From the NCBI GenBank assembly GCA_022826205.1, contig JAJDVJ010000055.1, forward strand, positions 1 to 64,000: DNA of 64,000 bases. The letters are read 5' to 3'. The notes below the pieces were generated by a model. That model saw only the letters and a program-made list of their open reading frames with translations, searched no databases and was not told where the DNA came from. The translations under genes and the position numbers were made by a program. This DNA is from Silicimonas sp. (lineage in GTDB: Bacteria; Pseudomonadota; Alphaproteobacteria; Rhodobacterales; Rhodobacteraceae). This document shows, piece by piece, positions 1 through 9,191 of the stretch. Position 1 is the first letter of the stretch, and each line of letters opens with the position of its first letter.

Positions 1-502
1 CCGACGCTTCGCCTGACACCTCGCAGTGTCCGGCGCACGGCTCGCGGTGAAAGTGGTGGTTGGCCTTTCCTTTCTACGGGACTTTCACCCGCTGCACGTT
101 CTCCAGTTAGCCTGGCGCTCTCAAGTTGGGTATATAAGCCCCTAAGGAAGCGTCCCGAGCAGAAAATCCGTCACGACCGACTGGCCACCTTCGCGATCAG
201 ACGTCCTGATGTCACAAAGCTGCCATCGCCTGAAATGGCCCAGACACGCATTGCTTCCATTTGCCGGATACCCTTTATGGGGATACAGCGACCGTGGAGA
301 CGAGGTCCCGCCCACAGTACATTCGGATGTGGCCTTCAACTTGGTTGCGAGTCTGCAATTAAATTTGCCTGTCCCAGCACGGGCCGCAATTGAGGCCCGT
401 GTGAGGCTTCGACCTCGTTCAACCAGACTGTTTCTTGATGTTGTGCGGAGCAAGTTAAGATAGATCGCGTCATCAATTGACGCGCCTAGGGAGAGGCACA
501 GC
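1..502. other. Left-edge region without an intact gene
   Basis: I see no convincing complete gene here. One plus-strand frame is open from base 1 to about 390, but its translation is basic, low in complexity and resembles no family I know. Read on the minus strand, bases 97 to 1 begin GTGCAGCGGGTGAAAGTCCC and contain further GTGAAAGT-type and inverted segments. This loosely recalls the 5' end of bacterial group II intron RNAs (GTGYG start). It is a weak impression only, and no reverse transcriptase is present. A weak ribosome-binding site for the next gene lies at about 490-496. Confidence 0.2.
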
Positions 503-1672
503 ATGGCTAATTCCGAGATTCTCGAACCTCTGGATTGGACGATTCCAGTGCCCATCGTCTTTGGTCCCGGCCGCCTGGTGGAAATCGGTGACAGATGCCA
601 CACCATAGGCATCAAGAGACCCTTGATTGTTACCGACAGAGGCAGCCATGACTTGCCGTTTATTGGGCAGTTGCAAGGGTACCTGGCGCAATCAGGCCTA
701 CGTTCGGGTCTGTTCTGGGACATTTCGCCAAATCCGCGTGATGATGAGATTGGAGGCGGTTGCGCAGCATTTCTCGCTGGCGACCATGATGGCATAATCG
801 CCATCGGCGGCGGAAGCGCGATGGACGGCGGGAAAGCTATCTGTCTGACGGTGAAGAGCGGCGTGGACCTTTGGGCGTTCGAGTATGAAAAGACCGTACC
901 AAAAGTTGCGTCAGAATTTCCAGCCTTGATCACCATCCCCACCACCGCGGGCACTGGCGCTGAAACCGAAAGCACGGCGATGGTGACCCATGTCGAGAAA
1001 GGAATGAAATTCTGCATATGGCACCCGAAGTGCAAGCCGGCACTGGCTTTGCTCGATCCGAAATTGACTCTTGGATTGCCTCCGAATCTGACTGCCTGGA
1101 CTGGGGCAGACGCCATGACCCACGCGATGGAGGCCTTTCTCGTGCCAGGTTTCCATCCGTTGTGCGACGGAGCCGCGCTTGAAGGGTTGTCACTGGTGAC
1201 GAAATTGCTTCCCGTCGCTGTCCGTGAACCTAGCAATCTTGAAGCGCGGAGCGGGATGCTTGTTGGGTCTTGCCTTGCAGGTGTCTCCTTTCTCAAAGGG
1301 CTGGGTCTCGTGCATGCAATCTCACATATGGTAGGCGCGGAATACGACACCCAACACGGCCTGACCAATGCGATTATCTTGCCTGTAGTGTTGCGGTTCA
1401 ACTTGCCAGGTTTGGACGCAAAGGTGATCCGAATGGCCGACGCGATGGGCATTGAGGATCGAACCGCCGAAGGATTTGTCCACGCTGTCGAATCAATTCT
1501 GGACGAGATCGAAATACCTAAGTCACTAGACGAAATCGGAGTTCCAAGGGACTGTGCAGGCAGGATCGCTCAGAAGGCCATTCAAGACAGCGCCGCGGCC
1601 ACCAACCCGAGGCGGGCCACTGTCGCTGAGATCACCGACCTTGTGACGACGGCAATCTCGCGGGCTCGCTAG
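503..1672 (+). CDS. Iron-containing alcohol dehydrogenase
   Basis: This 389-residue protein belongs to the group III (iron-dependent) alcohol dehydrogenases, cytosolic NAD(P)-linked enzymes that interconvert alcohols and aldehydes or ketones. The cofactor loop GGGSAMDGGK lies at about residues 102-111, followed by PTTAGTGAE at 146-154. Candidate metal ligands of the family are Asp203 and His207 (GADAMTHAME), His271 (GLVHAISH) and His285 (DTQHG), so the metal site looks complete. Length is normal for the family. The ATG at 503 follows a purine-rich GGGAGAGG. The gene stands alone: the GST downstream begins about 170 bases later. Substrate cannot be read from sequence; lactaldehyde, butanol or hydroxy-acid oxidation are all possible. 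Confidence 0.9.
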   Translation: MANSEILEPLDWTIPVPIVFGPGRLVEIGDRCHTIGIKRPLIVTDRGSHDLPFIGQLQGYLAQSGLRSGLFWDISPNPRDDEIGGGCAAFLAGDHDGIIAIGGGSAMDGGKAICLTVKSGVDLWAFEYEKTVPKVASEFPALITIPTTAGTGAETESTAMVTHVEKGMKFCIWHPKCKPALALLDPKLTLGLPPNLTAWTGADAMTHAMEAFLVPGFHPLCDGAALEGLSLVTKLLPVAVREPSNLEARSGMLVGSCLAGVSFLKGLGLVHAISHMVGAEYDTQHGLTNAIILPVVLRFNLPGLDAKVIRMADAMGIEDRTAEGFVHAVESILDEIEIPKSLDEIGVPRDCAGRIAQKAIQDSAAATNPRRATVAEITDLVTTAISRAR

Positions 1673-1843
1673 CACATACTTATCTAGCGACTCTGTCTGC
1701 TTGGCTGTGCATTGTGACCAAATGATCCGGCGCGGAGATTGGGCGCTATCGATCCTTGCTTCACCAAGGCTTGATCTGGTGACTTGATTCGAGAATGCTC
1801 TCCATGCCGCGCAACTCATCTGAATTCGCATGGGGCCATCGCG

Positions 1844-2482
1844 ATGTACAAACTCTACTACGCGCTCAAGAGCGCCTCAATGGGTGTCCGGGTCATCCTT
1901 GAGGAAATCGGCACTCCGTACGAGCTTCTCGAAACGTCGATCATGCTGGGCGAACAACGGCCACACGAGCAATTGAAGATCAACCCAAATGGCTGGGTTC
2001 CAGTGCTATTGTGGGATTCAGGCGCCATGTATGAGTGCGCGGCGATAACGATCTTCTTGTGTGACCGCCACCCGGAATCTCGGCTCGCACCCGCGACAAG
2101 TGCGCCGACACGGGCGCTCTATCTCCAAACGCTCGTCTATTTCTCCAACTCGGTGCAGAATGCGTTTCAGCTAACCTACTATCCCGACCGATTTGCCAAT
2201 TCTCCCCAAGGAGAACCAGGCGCGCAGCAACGGGGCAACCGTCGATTGCGAGAGACCTGGTCGGTAGTCGACCAGCAGATAGGCGGCAAGGAATGGGTGC
2301 TGGGCGATCGCTTCAGTGCCGCCGACATCTACCTGTTCATGCTGACCACGTGGCTGCGACCGGCCAAAGGACACCCATCAGTTGAAGAGTTTCCAAACGT
2401 ACGTCGCGTCGCGGGCGTTGTAGCGCAAAGACCAACCGTGCAACGAGTGTATGAGCCCTGGTTCGCCAACCCTGACTACTGA
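1844..2482 (+). CDS. Glutathione S-transferase family protein
   Basis: The product is a cytosolic GST-fold protein of 212 residues. An N-terminal thioredoxin-like domain (about residues 1-80) starts MYKLYYALKSASMGVRVIL and has the cis-proline region NPNGWVPVL. The C-terminal helical domain carries the family signature GDRFSAADIYLF. A longer frame opens at 1784, but the ATG at 1844 aligns with the usual first beta strand (YKLYY) and is preferred; its ribosome-binding site is weak. Proteins of this type conjugate glutathione to electrophiles or act in isomerisation or dehalogenation. The neighbours give no substrate. The Ser/Ala stretch in place of a Tyr suggests a Ser/Cys-type (Beta/Theta-like) active site, which is an inference. 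Confidence 0.85.
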   Translation: MYKLYYALKSASMGVRVILEEIGTPYELLETSIMLGEQRPHEQLKINPNGWVPVLLWDSGAMYECAAITIFLCDRHPESRLAPATSAPTRALYLQTLVYFSNSVQNAFQLTYYPDRFANSPQGEPGAQQRGNRRLRETWSVVDQQIGGKEWVLGDRFSAADIYLFMLTTWLRPAKGHPSVEEFPNVRRVAGVVAQRPTVQRVYEPWFANPDY

Positions 2483-2511
2483 TCGTCAGCCAAGCTAGAA
2501 CGAGCGCGAGT

Positions 2512-2937
2512 TCATGCCTCAATCGCTGGTTCTGTTGAACCGTTGCGAATACGCCAAACCAGGCCATCGGGACACCCATGCCGCTCCATGAAGACGTCGT
2601 TCATCTCCAATTCTCACCTTGGGCCTGTGGGACAATTGTACTGGCCGCCTTGCACCTCGACGTGGGTATTGAAGACCTCGGCCTGCAATAGATCAATATG
2701 CTCCAAGATACGTTCATCGCACATCGCTGGCACCAACGCCCTTTCCCAAACTGCATCGTGTCGGATCACCGTGCCAGACCTATGCCGCCACCATGCTGGC
2801 AAGCTGGAATCTCAAGAGCGCGCCATCAGAGCGACAACAATCACATCATTGACGCCCGATCGGGAAAGCGTCTTCAATGCATGATCCGTCCCACACTTGT
2901 AGAGACCAAATTGCACCCGACATTGCATGGGTGTCAT
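2512..2937 (-). pseudogene. Unrecognised reading frame interrupted by two in-frame TGA codons
   Basis: On the minus strand one frame runs about 140 codons from an ATG at 2937 to a TGA at 2512, broken only by two TGA codons after codons of roughly 41 and 107. The three segments share a protein-like composition: an early segment with SGVNDVIVVALMARS, a middle with CDERILEHIDLLQAEVF, and an end with ERHGCPDGLVWRIRNG. Conservation of one frame across three segments suggests a gene disabled by nonsense changes rather than chance. I do not recognise the family. Other genes in the window use TGA as a normal stop, so recoding is unlikely. Confidence 0.3.
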
Positions 2938-3036
2938 CTGTACCAGTCAATCATGAATAAGGTGTCAACCCACCTGAATTCATTCTAGGCGATGGCGGGA
3001 CCATTCTGAAGCGGACAGGAGGCCACTTTTGCAGGA

Positions 3037-3948
3037 TCAGGCCGACATGCGCCGAGGCTTCAGCGGTTCCGTGCGTGCCAGGCGCAGCAAGTATGCCATG
3101 AACGGCTGGCTGGTGTCCGTGTCCCGCGTCGCCGCGTAAAGCCGCCTTGTGATGCCCTTCTCGGTCAGCGGCCGGGCCACGTAGTCGGAATCAAGCCTCA
3201 CGTCCCGCAACACCCAATCGGGAAGGACGGCCACACCTCGGTTTGATGCTACGAGCAGCAAGATCACGGCCGTCAGTTCCACTTGGCGGACCACACGAGG
3301 TTCGACCTTTTCGGGCAGGAGCAATTCCGTGAATACGTCAAGCCTGGATCGATCCACCGGATAGGTGATCAGCGTCTCGTCGCGAAAGTCCTCAGCGACA
3401 ACAAAGTCCTTGGCGGCAAGCGTATGTTGCGACGATGCGACGAAGACCGGCTCATAGTCAAAGAGCGCCGAAAAATCAATTCCGTGCAGGCTTTCCGGAT
3501 CCGACGAAACAACAACGTCAACTTCCTCGCGCTGGAGTGCGGGCAACGCGTCGAAGGCCAGGCCAGGGCGAATGTCCACGTCGACATCCGGCCACGCCCG
3601 ACGAAACTGCTCCAAAACGGGAAAAAGCCATTCGAAGCACGCGTGGCACTCGATCGCGATATGCAGCCTTCCGGAACGTCCTTGTCGGAGATTGCGAAAC
3701 TCTTCCTCTAGCGCCTCCACCTCGGGAAGCACACGATCTGCAAGCGTCAGGAACCGCATGCCCGCAGCTGACAGCCGGAGCGGCTTCGTGCGGCGGACGA
3801 AGAGCTCAACGCCAGCCTGATCCTCAAGCCCCTTCACCTGATGGCTGAGAGCGGACTGGGTCACGTTCATTTGGTCCGCAGCCCGCGCAAGACCTCCGGC
3901 ATCGTGGATCGCCTTGATCGTGCGCAGATGGCGCAGTTCGAAGTGCAT
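3037..3948 (-). CDS. metR: LysR-type regulator of methionine genes (MetR)
   Basis: This 303-residue LysR-family protein has an N-terminal winged helix-turn-helix (HFELRHLRTIKAIHDAGG, then QSALSHQVKGLE at about 33-44) and a C-terminal effector domain. The pattern SALSHQ..LE....ELFVRR..PLRL closely follows Escherichia coli MetR. It is divergently placed from metF, the arrangement expected for MetR. MetR senses homocysteine and activates metE, metF and related genes. The short shared promoter contains a good MetR-type site. Length and start (ATG at 3948) match the family. Confidence 0.9.
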   Translation of the reverse strand: MHFELRHLRTIKAIHDAGGLARAADQMNVTQSALSHQVKGLEDQAGVELFVRRTKPLRLSAAGMRFLTLADRVLPEVEALEEEFRNLRQGRSGRLHIAIECHACFEWLFPVLEQFRRAWPDVDVDIRPGLAFDALPALQREEVDVVVSSDPESLHGIDFSALFDYEPVFVASSQHTLAAKDFVVAEDFRDETLITYPVDRSRLDVFTELLLPEKVEPRVVRQVELTAVILLLVASNRGVAVLPDWVLRDVRLDSDYVARPLTEKGITRRLYAATRDTDTSQPFMAYLLRLARTEPLKPRRMSA

Positions 3949-3958
3949 GTGTCATCCT

Positions 3959-3991
3959 CATAATCTTGGTGAATATTATGAATTTGTTTCA
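3959..3991. promoter_or_regulatory. MetR operator between metR and metF
   Basis: The spacer between the divergent genes holds TGAATTTGTTTCA at 3979-3991, a perfect match to the MetR consensus TGAA-N5-TTCA. It overlaps an inverted repeat CATAAT-N10-ATTATG (3959-3964 and 3975-3980). Both lie immediately upstream of the metR start and inside the metF leader, placing the site to control both genes. The consensus is established for enteric MetR; its use here is inferred. Confidence 0.7.
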
Positions 3992-4040
3992 CAAATCGCC
4001 TCGTGGCACAAGATGCCCGATCCAAAGGAATCCCAAGCCA

Positions 4041-4907
4041 ATGCCCCTACCCAGCCTTTCATTCGAGTTCTTCCCGCCCCAAGGAATCCAGGCGTCATTC
4101 CGGTTTTGGGAAGCCGTGAGCGAACTTGCTCCTCTTGAACCTGACTTTGTCTCCGTCACTTTCGGTGCTGGCGGCGCCCAACACGGTCTGACGCTTGACA
4201 CGGTCAAGGCGATCAAGAAACACTTCAATCTCGCAGTAGCGGCACACCTGACCTGCTGCAACGCAACCCGCAAGGCAACGCTGGCAATCGCTGAATCCTA
4301 TTCTGCAGCTGGAGTCCGGGAGATCGTCGCGTTGAGAGGCGACCCGCCGATCGGCACCGGCACGTTCCGCCCCAATCCTGACGGTTTCGAGGACAGTTGC
4401 GAGCTGATTTCCGCGCTTGCTGAACTGAACAAGTTCAGCATACGCGCCAGCGCCTATCCCGACCCGCATCCCGAAGCGGCTGGACCGGGTGCGGATGTCG
4501 AGTGGCTGAAGCGCAAGGTTGATGCCGGTGCATCGTCAGCGATCACCCAGTTCTTCTTCGAGGCGGAAAGCTACTTTCGTTTTCGTGACGCCTGCGACGC
4601 CGCCCGCATCGACGTGCCGATCATTCCTGGCATTCTGCCCATAGAGAACTGGACGCGGATGAAGCACTTTGCGAGACGCTGCGGCGCACATGTTCCCGCT
4701 TGGCTGGCAGACGCCTTCGAAACCGCGCTTCGAGACAACCGCCATGATCTCCTGGCAATTTCCGTCTGCACGGAACTCTGCAGCGACCTGTTGGATAGTG
4801 GTGTCGAAAACCTGCATTTCTATACGCTCAACAAACCGCATCTGACCAGCGAAGTAATCCGCGCACTCAGAACCGCTCCGACAGCCAGCCTTCGCTACGT
4901 GGCCTGA
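4041..4907 (+). CDS. metF: 5,10-methylenetetrahydrofolate reductase (MetF)
   Basis: The enzyme reduces 5,10-methylene-THF to 5-methyl-THF with FAD, supplying the methyl group for methionine synthesis. The 288-residue protein opens with LSFEFFPP, the family's catalytic-glutamate start, then has FVSVTFGAGG, VAAHLTCCNATR, IVALRGDPP, the FAD-binding SAYPDPHPEA and ITQFFFEAESYFRF. The ATG at 4041 is chosen because the FEFFPP motif always lies near the N-terminus; in-frame starts from 3966 would add unsupported residues. AAAGGA at 4024-4029 can serve as ribosome-binding site. It is divergent from metR and shares its operator. Length matches the short bacterial form. Confidence 0.93.
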   Translation: MPLPSLSFEFFPPQGIQASFRFWEAVSELAPLEPDFVSVTFGAGGAQHGLTLDTVKAIKKHFNLAVAAHLTCCNATRKATLAIAESYSAAGVREIVALRGDPPIGTGTFRPNPDGFEDSCELISALAELNKFSIRASAYPDPHPEAAGPGADVEWLKRKVDAGASSAITQFFFEAESYFRFRDACDAARIDVPIIPGILPIENWTRMKHFARRCGAHVPAWLADAFETALRDNRHDLLAISVCTELCSDLLDSGVENLHFYTLNKPHLTSEVIRALRTAPTASLRYVA

Positions 4908-5163
4908 AGACGAGGCAAGTCCAAAGGATTGCCGAGCGACGGCAGAAGACATGGCTCGTGCCGACGTTCGCCGATAAGGTGAAGAATCGTCATCCGCTTT
5001 GACGAGAGAGCGAAGGACTCCCGGCATGTCACCCGGGCAGGTCTCACGAGATTGCACATCGTCGCAAAATTGAGGTGACTTTCGGGTCATCAACTCCTAT
5101 GGTGCCGACAAGAATGGCCGTGAAGGCCATCAACGAGGCAACAGCCAAAAGAGGGCAGATCTG

Positions 5164-5718
5164 ATGATTTCCATCCCCCGTCGCACCCTGCTATCGGGTG
5201 CTGCAGCATCTCTTGCATTGTCTGCCTGCAGCAGTGGCGGCCGCAGCGGTGCTGCCAAGGTCGACGCGCGCGCAGATGCTGCGCTAGCGTTCATTGACTC
5301 GAACCATCCAGACACAAGGGAACTCCGCGAAAAGGCCGCTGGAATGCTGGTCATGCCCTTGGTGACGGAAGCGAGCTTCTTTTATGGCGGTGCCTACGGA
5401 CGTGGCGCACTCAGGATCAATGACGCTACCGTGGATTACTATTCGGCGACCCAGGCAAGCTTTGGGCTCCAGGCAGGTGCGCAACAATACGCGCATATCC
5501 TGTTCTTCATGACGGAAGAGGCACTCTCGAGTTTCCGCGCATCACAGGGTTGGGCTGCAGGTGCGGACATCGAATACGTCTCCAGAGACGTCGGCGGCAA
5601 TATTGCCGCCGAAACCACGACCGCGCTCGCCCCGATTATCGGCATTGTGTTCGGTCAGGCCGGCCTTCTTGCAGGAGCATCCGTAACAGGCACGAAGTAC
5701 ACGCGGATAGTTCCCTGA
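5164..5718 (+). CDS. SYLF-domain lipoprotein (Ysc84-like)
   Basis: This 184-residue exported protein has an N-terminal positive patch, a hydrophobic stretch and the lipobox LSAC with Cys22, so it is probably a lipid-anchored periplasmic or outer-membrane protein. The mature part matches the SYLF/Ysc84 fold: KAAGMLVMPLV, FFYGGAYGRGAL, DYYSATQASFGLQAGAQ and AGLLAGASVTGTKYTRI at the end. Family members bind phospholipids; the bacterial role is not settled. The RR near the start (PRRTLL) could also suggest Tat export, but Sec with lipidation seems likelier. It appears monocistronic. Confidence 0.85.
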   Translation: MISIPRRTLLSGAAASLALSACSSGGRSGAAKVDARADAALAFIDSNHPDTRELREKAAGMLVMPLVTEASFFYGGAYGRGALRINDATVDYYSATQASFGLQAGAQQYAHILFFMTEEALSSFRASQGWAAGADIEYVSRDVGGNIAAETTTALAPIIGIVFGQAGLLAGASVTGTKYTRIVP

Positions 5719-5764
5719 CCTGAACCATTTGTCACTCAATTCGGCGAATGAAGTAACTCGACCT

Positions 5765-6637
5765 TCAATCAAGCTCCCGTAGGCGCTTGAAGAGGCTAGA
5801 GGTGTCCCAACGCCCTCCTCCCATCTTCTGTACCTCCTTGTAGAACTGGTCGATCAATGCCGTCACCGGAAGGCTGGCTCCGAACTGATCCGCCGCAGCC
5901 AGGCAAATGCACAGGTCCTTCCGCATCCAGTCCACAGCAAATCCGTGCTCGAAGTGATCGTCGAGCATGGATTCGTGGCGATTTGACATCTGCCAAGAGC
6001 CGGCGGCACCCTGGCTGATGACCTCGACCACTGCACGGCCGTCAAGGCCCGCCTTCTCCGCAAAGTGAAGCGCCTCGGACAGTGCTTGGACGAGTCCCGC
6101 AATCGCGATCTGGTTTGCCATCTTCGTCAGTTGCCCGGAGCCGCTTTCTCCGATTCTGCGACAGATTCGTGCATATGCCTGCATGATCGGTTCCGCGCGC
6201 CGGTACGCGTCATTGTCACCGCCGCACATAATCGAAAGCTGGCCGCTTTCGGCTCCTGCCTGCCCGCCACTTATCGGAGCGTCAACGAAGGACAGACCCA
6301 AGTCTTCGGCCGCCGCGCAAAGCTCGCGCGTGACATCGGACGAAACCGTTGTGTGGTCCACAAAGACGGACCCTGCCTCCATTCCCGCAAAGGCCCCGTC
6401 CGCTCCGAGGCAGACCGAGCGCAGATCGTCGTCATTTCCTACGCAGGCCATGACATGGTCCGCGCCTCCAGCCGCTTCACGGGGCGTTGCGCAAAAACTT
6501 CCGCCATGCTCCTTGGCCCAAGCCTCGGCCTTCGCTCCGGTACGGTTGTAGACGGTGACGTCATGTCCTGCGGCAACCAGGTGACCCGCCATCGGATACC
6601 CCATGACGCCGAGCCCTATGAATGCACAAATTGCCAT
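5765..6637 (-). CDS. NAD(P)-dependent beta-hydroxyacid dehydrogenase (3-hydroxyisobutyrate dehydrogenase family)
   Basis: The 290-residue protein begins MAICAFIGLGVMGYPMAGHL, a Rossmann nucleotide-binding start with GLGVMG. It then has VFVDHTTVSSDVTREL, the substrate loop DAPISGGQAGAESGQL, and the catalytic lysine in GQLTKMANQ (about residue 175), all typical of 3-hydroxyisobutyrate, tartronate-semialdehyde and related dehydrogenases. The ATG at 6637 is preferred because it precedes the Rossmann strand directly and follows a GGGGGATTCC leader; the 27 extra upstream codons look non-coding. It is divergent from the acylase gene. The true substrate is not determined by these motifs. Confidence 0.88.
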   Translation of the reverse strand: MAICAFIGLGVMGYPMAGHLVAAGHDVTVYNRTGAKAEAWAKEHGGSFCATPREAAGGADHVMACVGNDDDLRSVCLGADGAFAGMEAGSVFVDHTTVSSDVTRELCAAAEDLGLSFVDAPISGGQAGAESGQLSIMCGGDNDAYRRAEPIMQAYARICRRIGESGSGQLTKMANQIAIAGLVQALSEALHFAEKAGLDGRAVVEVISQGAAGSWQMSNRHESMLDDHFEHGFAVDWMRKDLCICLAAADQFGASLPVTALIDQFYKEVQKMGGGRWDTSSLFKRLRELD

Positions 6638-6716
6638 GGAATCCCCCCTCGCTGCAGCATAATCTTTGCGTGCCGAACTTCCTACCGCACAAGCGGACGC
6701 AGTCAACAAGGCACAC

Positions 6717-9179
6717 ATGGTCGCTCTCTTTCGCTGGCTTACTCGAATCGTCGTCGGGCTACTGGCCTTGGGACTGGTGCTTTCAGTGAGTCTGTACTGG
6801 CTTCTGTCGCGTTCGATTCCGGACTATTCGGAGACCCTGTCGGTTCCAGGCATCACCGCTCCCGTCGAGATCGTGCGCGACAACGCAGGCGTTCCGCACA
6901 TCCTTGGCACAACCGACGAAGACGTGTTCTTCGGTCTTGGCCTTGCACATGCTCAGGACAGGCTGTGGCAAATGACCATGCTGCGACGCACGGCGCAGGG
7001 GCAACTCTCGGAGATTTTCGGGGCCCGTACGCTGCCGATCGACGAGCTGATGCGAAGGCTGGACATCTATTCGCAGGCAGTTGCCTCGGTCGAAGCGCAG
7101 GATGCGTACACACGCCGTGCGCTCGAGGCTTACGCTGCAGGAGTCAATGCCTGGCTGGCCGAGGTCAACACGGGCACTCGAGGCCGCGGGGCGCCGGAAT
7201 TCTGGTTGTTCGAACCCGTGATCGCACTTTGGCAACCCGCCGATTCGGTCGTCATTGGAAAGCTCATGGCCCTGCGGCTCTCCGGACACCTTCGTGACGA
7301 GGTGCTGCGCGCGCAGCTTTCCGGCATACTGCCGGAGGCACGCCTGTTCGACATTCTTCCCGACACGCCAGAGGACGGTAAGACTGCCACTTCCGATTTC
7401 GCGACGCTCTTAGGTACACCCAAGCCCGGACATGCAACGGCCCTGGCGCCCCATCTTCAGCTTTCGCCCGTTGCGCAACCCGGAGCCGAAGGCGCATCGA
7501 ACGCGTGGGCTGCGGCGCCGGAGAGGTCGGCTGCAGGCGGCACCCTTCTTGCCAACGACCCGCATCTTGAGTTTACGGCACCGTCATTCTGGTACCTTGC
7601 GCGGCTGGAACTGGCCACGGGCGGCGTGATCGGCGGGACAATTCCCGGCATGCCAGTCGTGCTGACAGGCCGGTCCGACCACCATGGCTGGGGCCTCACC
7701 TATACCTATGCAGACGACCAGGACATCTTTCTGGAAAAGCTGAATCCGGACGACCCGCAAGAGGTCCTCGCACCTGACGGATGGAAGCGGCTCGAATCGC
7801 GCCCGTCCATCATAAACGTGAAGGATTCGGAGCCCGTGACCGTCACGTTGAGATGGAGCGAAAACGGACCGATCCTGTCCAATTCCAGCTACGATCTTGC
7901 ATCCATCGTCCCAGCCGGTCATGTCGCAGCCCTTGCCTGGACCGCTCTGGATGGCGCCGATACGTCAGCGCAAGCCATGATGGGCATCATGCGCGCAGGA
8001 AACATAGACGAAGCAATTTCGGCGGGTGAGGACTTCGTTGCGCCGGCGCAAAACCTCGTTGTCGTCGACCTAGAAGAAATTGCGCTCAAGGTGATTGGGG
8101 CGCTTCCCCGCCGCTCGGCCAGAAGCCAAACTCTGGGTCGCGTACCGACACCAGGCTGGCATTCGGACAACCGATGGTTGGGCATCCTCCCTTACTCAAC
8201 GAATCCGGAGTTCCGGATCCCGGCCAATGGCATCATCGGAAACACCAACAACAAGATAACGGGCCGGGCCTACCCCTTGCATGTCAGTCATCGTTGGGGC
8301 GACTCGCAAAGGATCCAGAGATGGCAACGCCTGATGGAGAACCGAAAGGTCCACACCCGCGAGAGTTTCATTGAGGCACAGCTTGACGCTGTTTCCGTCA
8401 CCGCGCGCACATTGCTTCCGTTGATCGCACGCGACCTCTGGTTCACCGGTGAAGCTGCGGAGAGCGGTACGGTCGAGCGTCTGCGCCGTGACGCACTGGA
8501 TCTTCTGGCCGACTGGAACGGAGAAATGAATGAGCATATCCCGGAACCACTGATCTATGCGGCCTGGATGCAGCGGCTGCAGGATCGGCTGATCAGGGAT
8601 GAGCTCGGCCCAATCGCGGACAGGTTTCCGAACGCAAAGCCGATTTTCCTTGAACGCGTTTTCCGAGATGTCGAAGGTGCGGGCGCTTGGTGCGACGTGA
8701 TCCAATCCGAAGATGTCGAGACATGCGGGGAGATCGCGCGACTCTCGCTTGACGATGCGCTGCTATGGATTGACGAGACCTACGGCACGCCGCTTGAAAC
8801 ACTGCGCTGGGGTGACTCGCACCAGGCCGTCCACAAGCACCCTGTGCTTGGAGAAATTGGTTGGCTGGCCGCTCTTGTGAACATCCGCCAGTCAACTTCT
8901 GGCGGAGACCATACACTGCTTCGTGGTCAGACCGTCGGTGCCGGGTCTGAGCCCTTTCTAAGCCGCCGTGGGGCCGGATATCGTGGCGTTTACGACTTCG
9001 CCGATCCGGACAGCTCGGTCTTCGTGATCTCCACCGGACAGTCCGGACACCCGCTGAGCCCCCACTATGAAGATCTCGGTGAACTCTGGCGGCGCGGCGA
9101 ATACATACCGATGGTGCTCGATCCGGACCTTGCGAGGGCAGGTTCGATCGGGACTACGTGGCTGCTGCCGAGCGAATGA
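6717..9179 (+). CDS. Penicillin acylase family (Ntn-hydrolase) amidase, membrane-anchored
   Basis: The predicted 820-residue precursor belongs to the penicillin G acylase / N-acyl-homoserine-lactone acylase family. A membrane segment at about residues 8-30 acts as anchor or signal. The alpha-chain motifs GVPHILGTTDEDVFFGLG and AHAQDRLWQM follow. The autocleavage site is GASNAWAAA, with Ser261 expected to become the beta-chain N-terminal nucleophile; ANDPHLEF and GLTYTYADDQD are beta-chain landmarks. Most homologues have Gly before the nucleophile, whereas here it is Ala. The ATG at 6717 is chosen over an upstream TTG because it begins the hydrophobic segment. Substrates may be acyl-homoserine lactones or other N-acyl compounds. 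Confidence 0.88.
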   Translation: MVALFRWLTRIVVGLLALGLVLSVSLYWLLSRSIPDYSETLSVPGITAPVEIVRDNAGVPHILGTTDEDVFFGLGLAHAQDRLWQMTMLRRTAQGQLSEIFGARTLPIDELMRRLDIYSQAVASVEAQDAYTRRALEAYAAGVNAWLAEVNTGTRGRGAPEFWLFEPVIALWQPADSVVIGKLMALRLSGHLRDEVLRAQLSGILPEARLFDILPDTPEDGKTATSDFATLLGTPKPGHATALAPHLQLSPVAQPGAEGASNAWAAAPERSAAGGTLLANDPHLEFTAPSFWYLARLELATGGVIGGTIPGMPVVLTGRSDHHGWGLTYTYADDQDIFLEKLNPDDPQEVLAPDGWKRLESRPSIINVKDSEPVTVTLRWSENGPILSNSSYDLASIVPAGHVAALAWTALDGADTSAQAMMGIMRAGNIDEAISAGEDFVAPAQNLVVVDLEEIALKVIGALPRRSARSQTLGRVPTPGWHSDNRWLGILPYSTNPEFRIPANGIIGNTNNKITGRAYPLHVSHRWGDSQRIQRWQRLMENRKVHTRESFIEAQLDAVSVTARTLLPLIARDLWFTGEAAESGTVERLRRDALDLLADWNGEMNEHIPEPLIYAAWMQRLQDRLIRDELGPIADRFPNAKPIFLERVFRDVEGAGAWCDVIQSEDVETCGEIARLSLDDALLWIDETYGTPLETLRWGDSHQAVHKHPVLGEIGWLAALVNIRQSTSGGDHTLLRGQTVGAGSEPFLSRRGAGYRGVYDFADPDSSVFVISTGQSGHPLSPHYEDLGELWRRGEYIPMVLDPDLARAGSIGTTWLLPSE

Positions 9180-9191
9180 GGCATCAGCCAA

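Noticed and set aside
142-1452. A 436-codon minus-strand open frame
   Set aside because: It lies antisense to the iron-containing alcohol dehydrogenase, whose cofactor and metal motifs are clear; the antisense translation is rich in Ser, Pro and Arg with no family features.
6065-7297. A 410-codon plus-strand open frame
   Set aside because: It overlaps the beta-hydroxyacid dehydrogenase on the other strand and the acylase in another frame, both of which have full motif sets.
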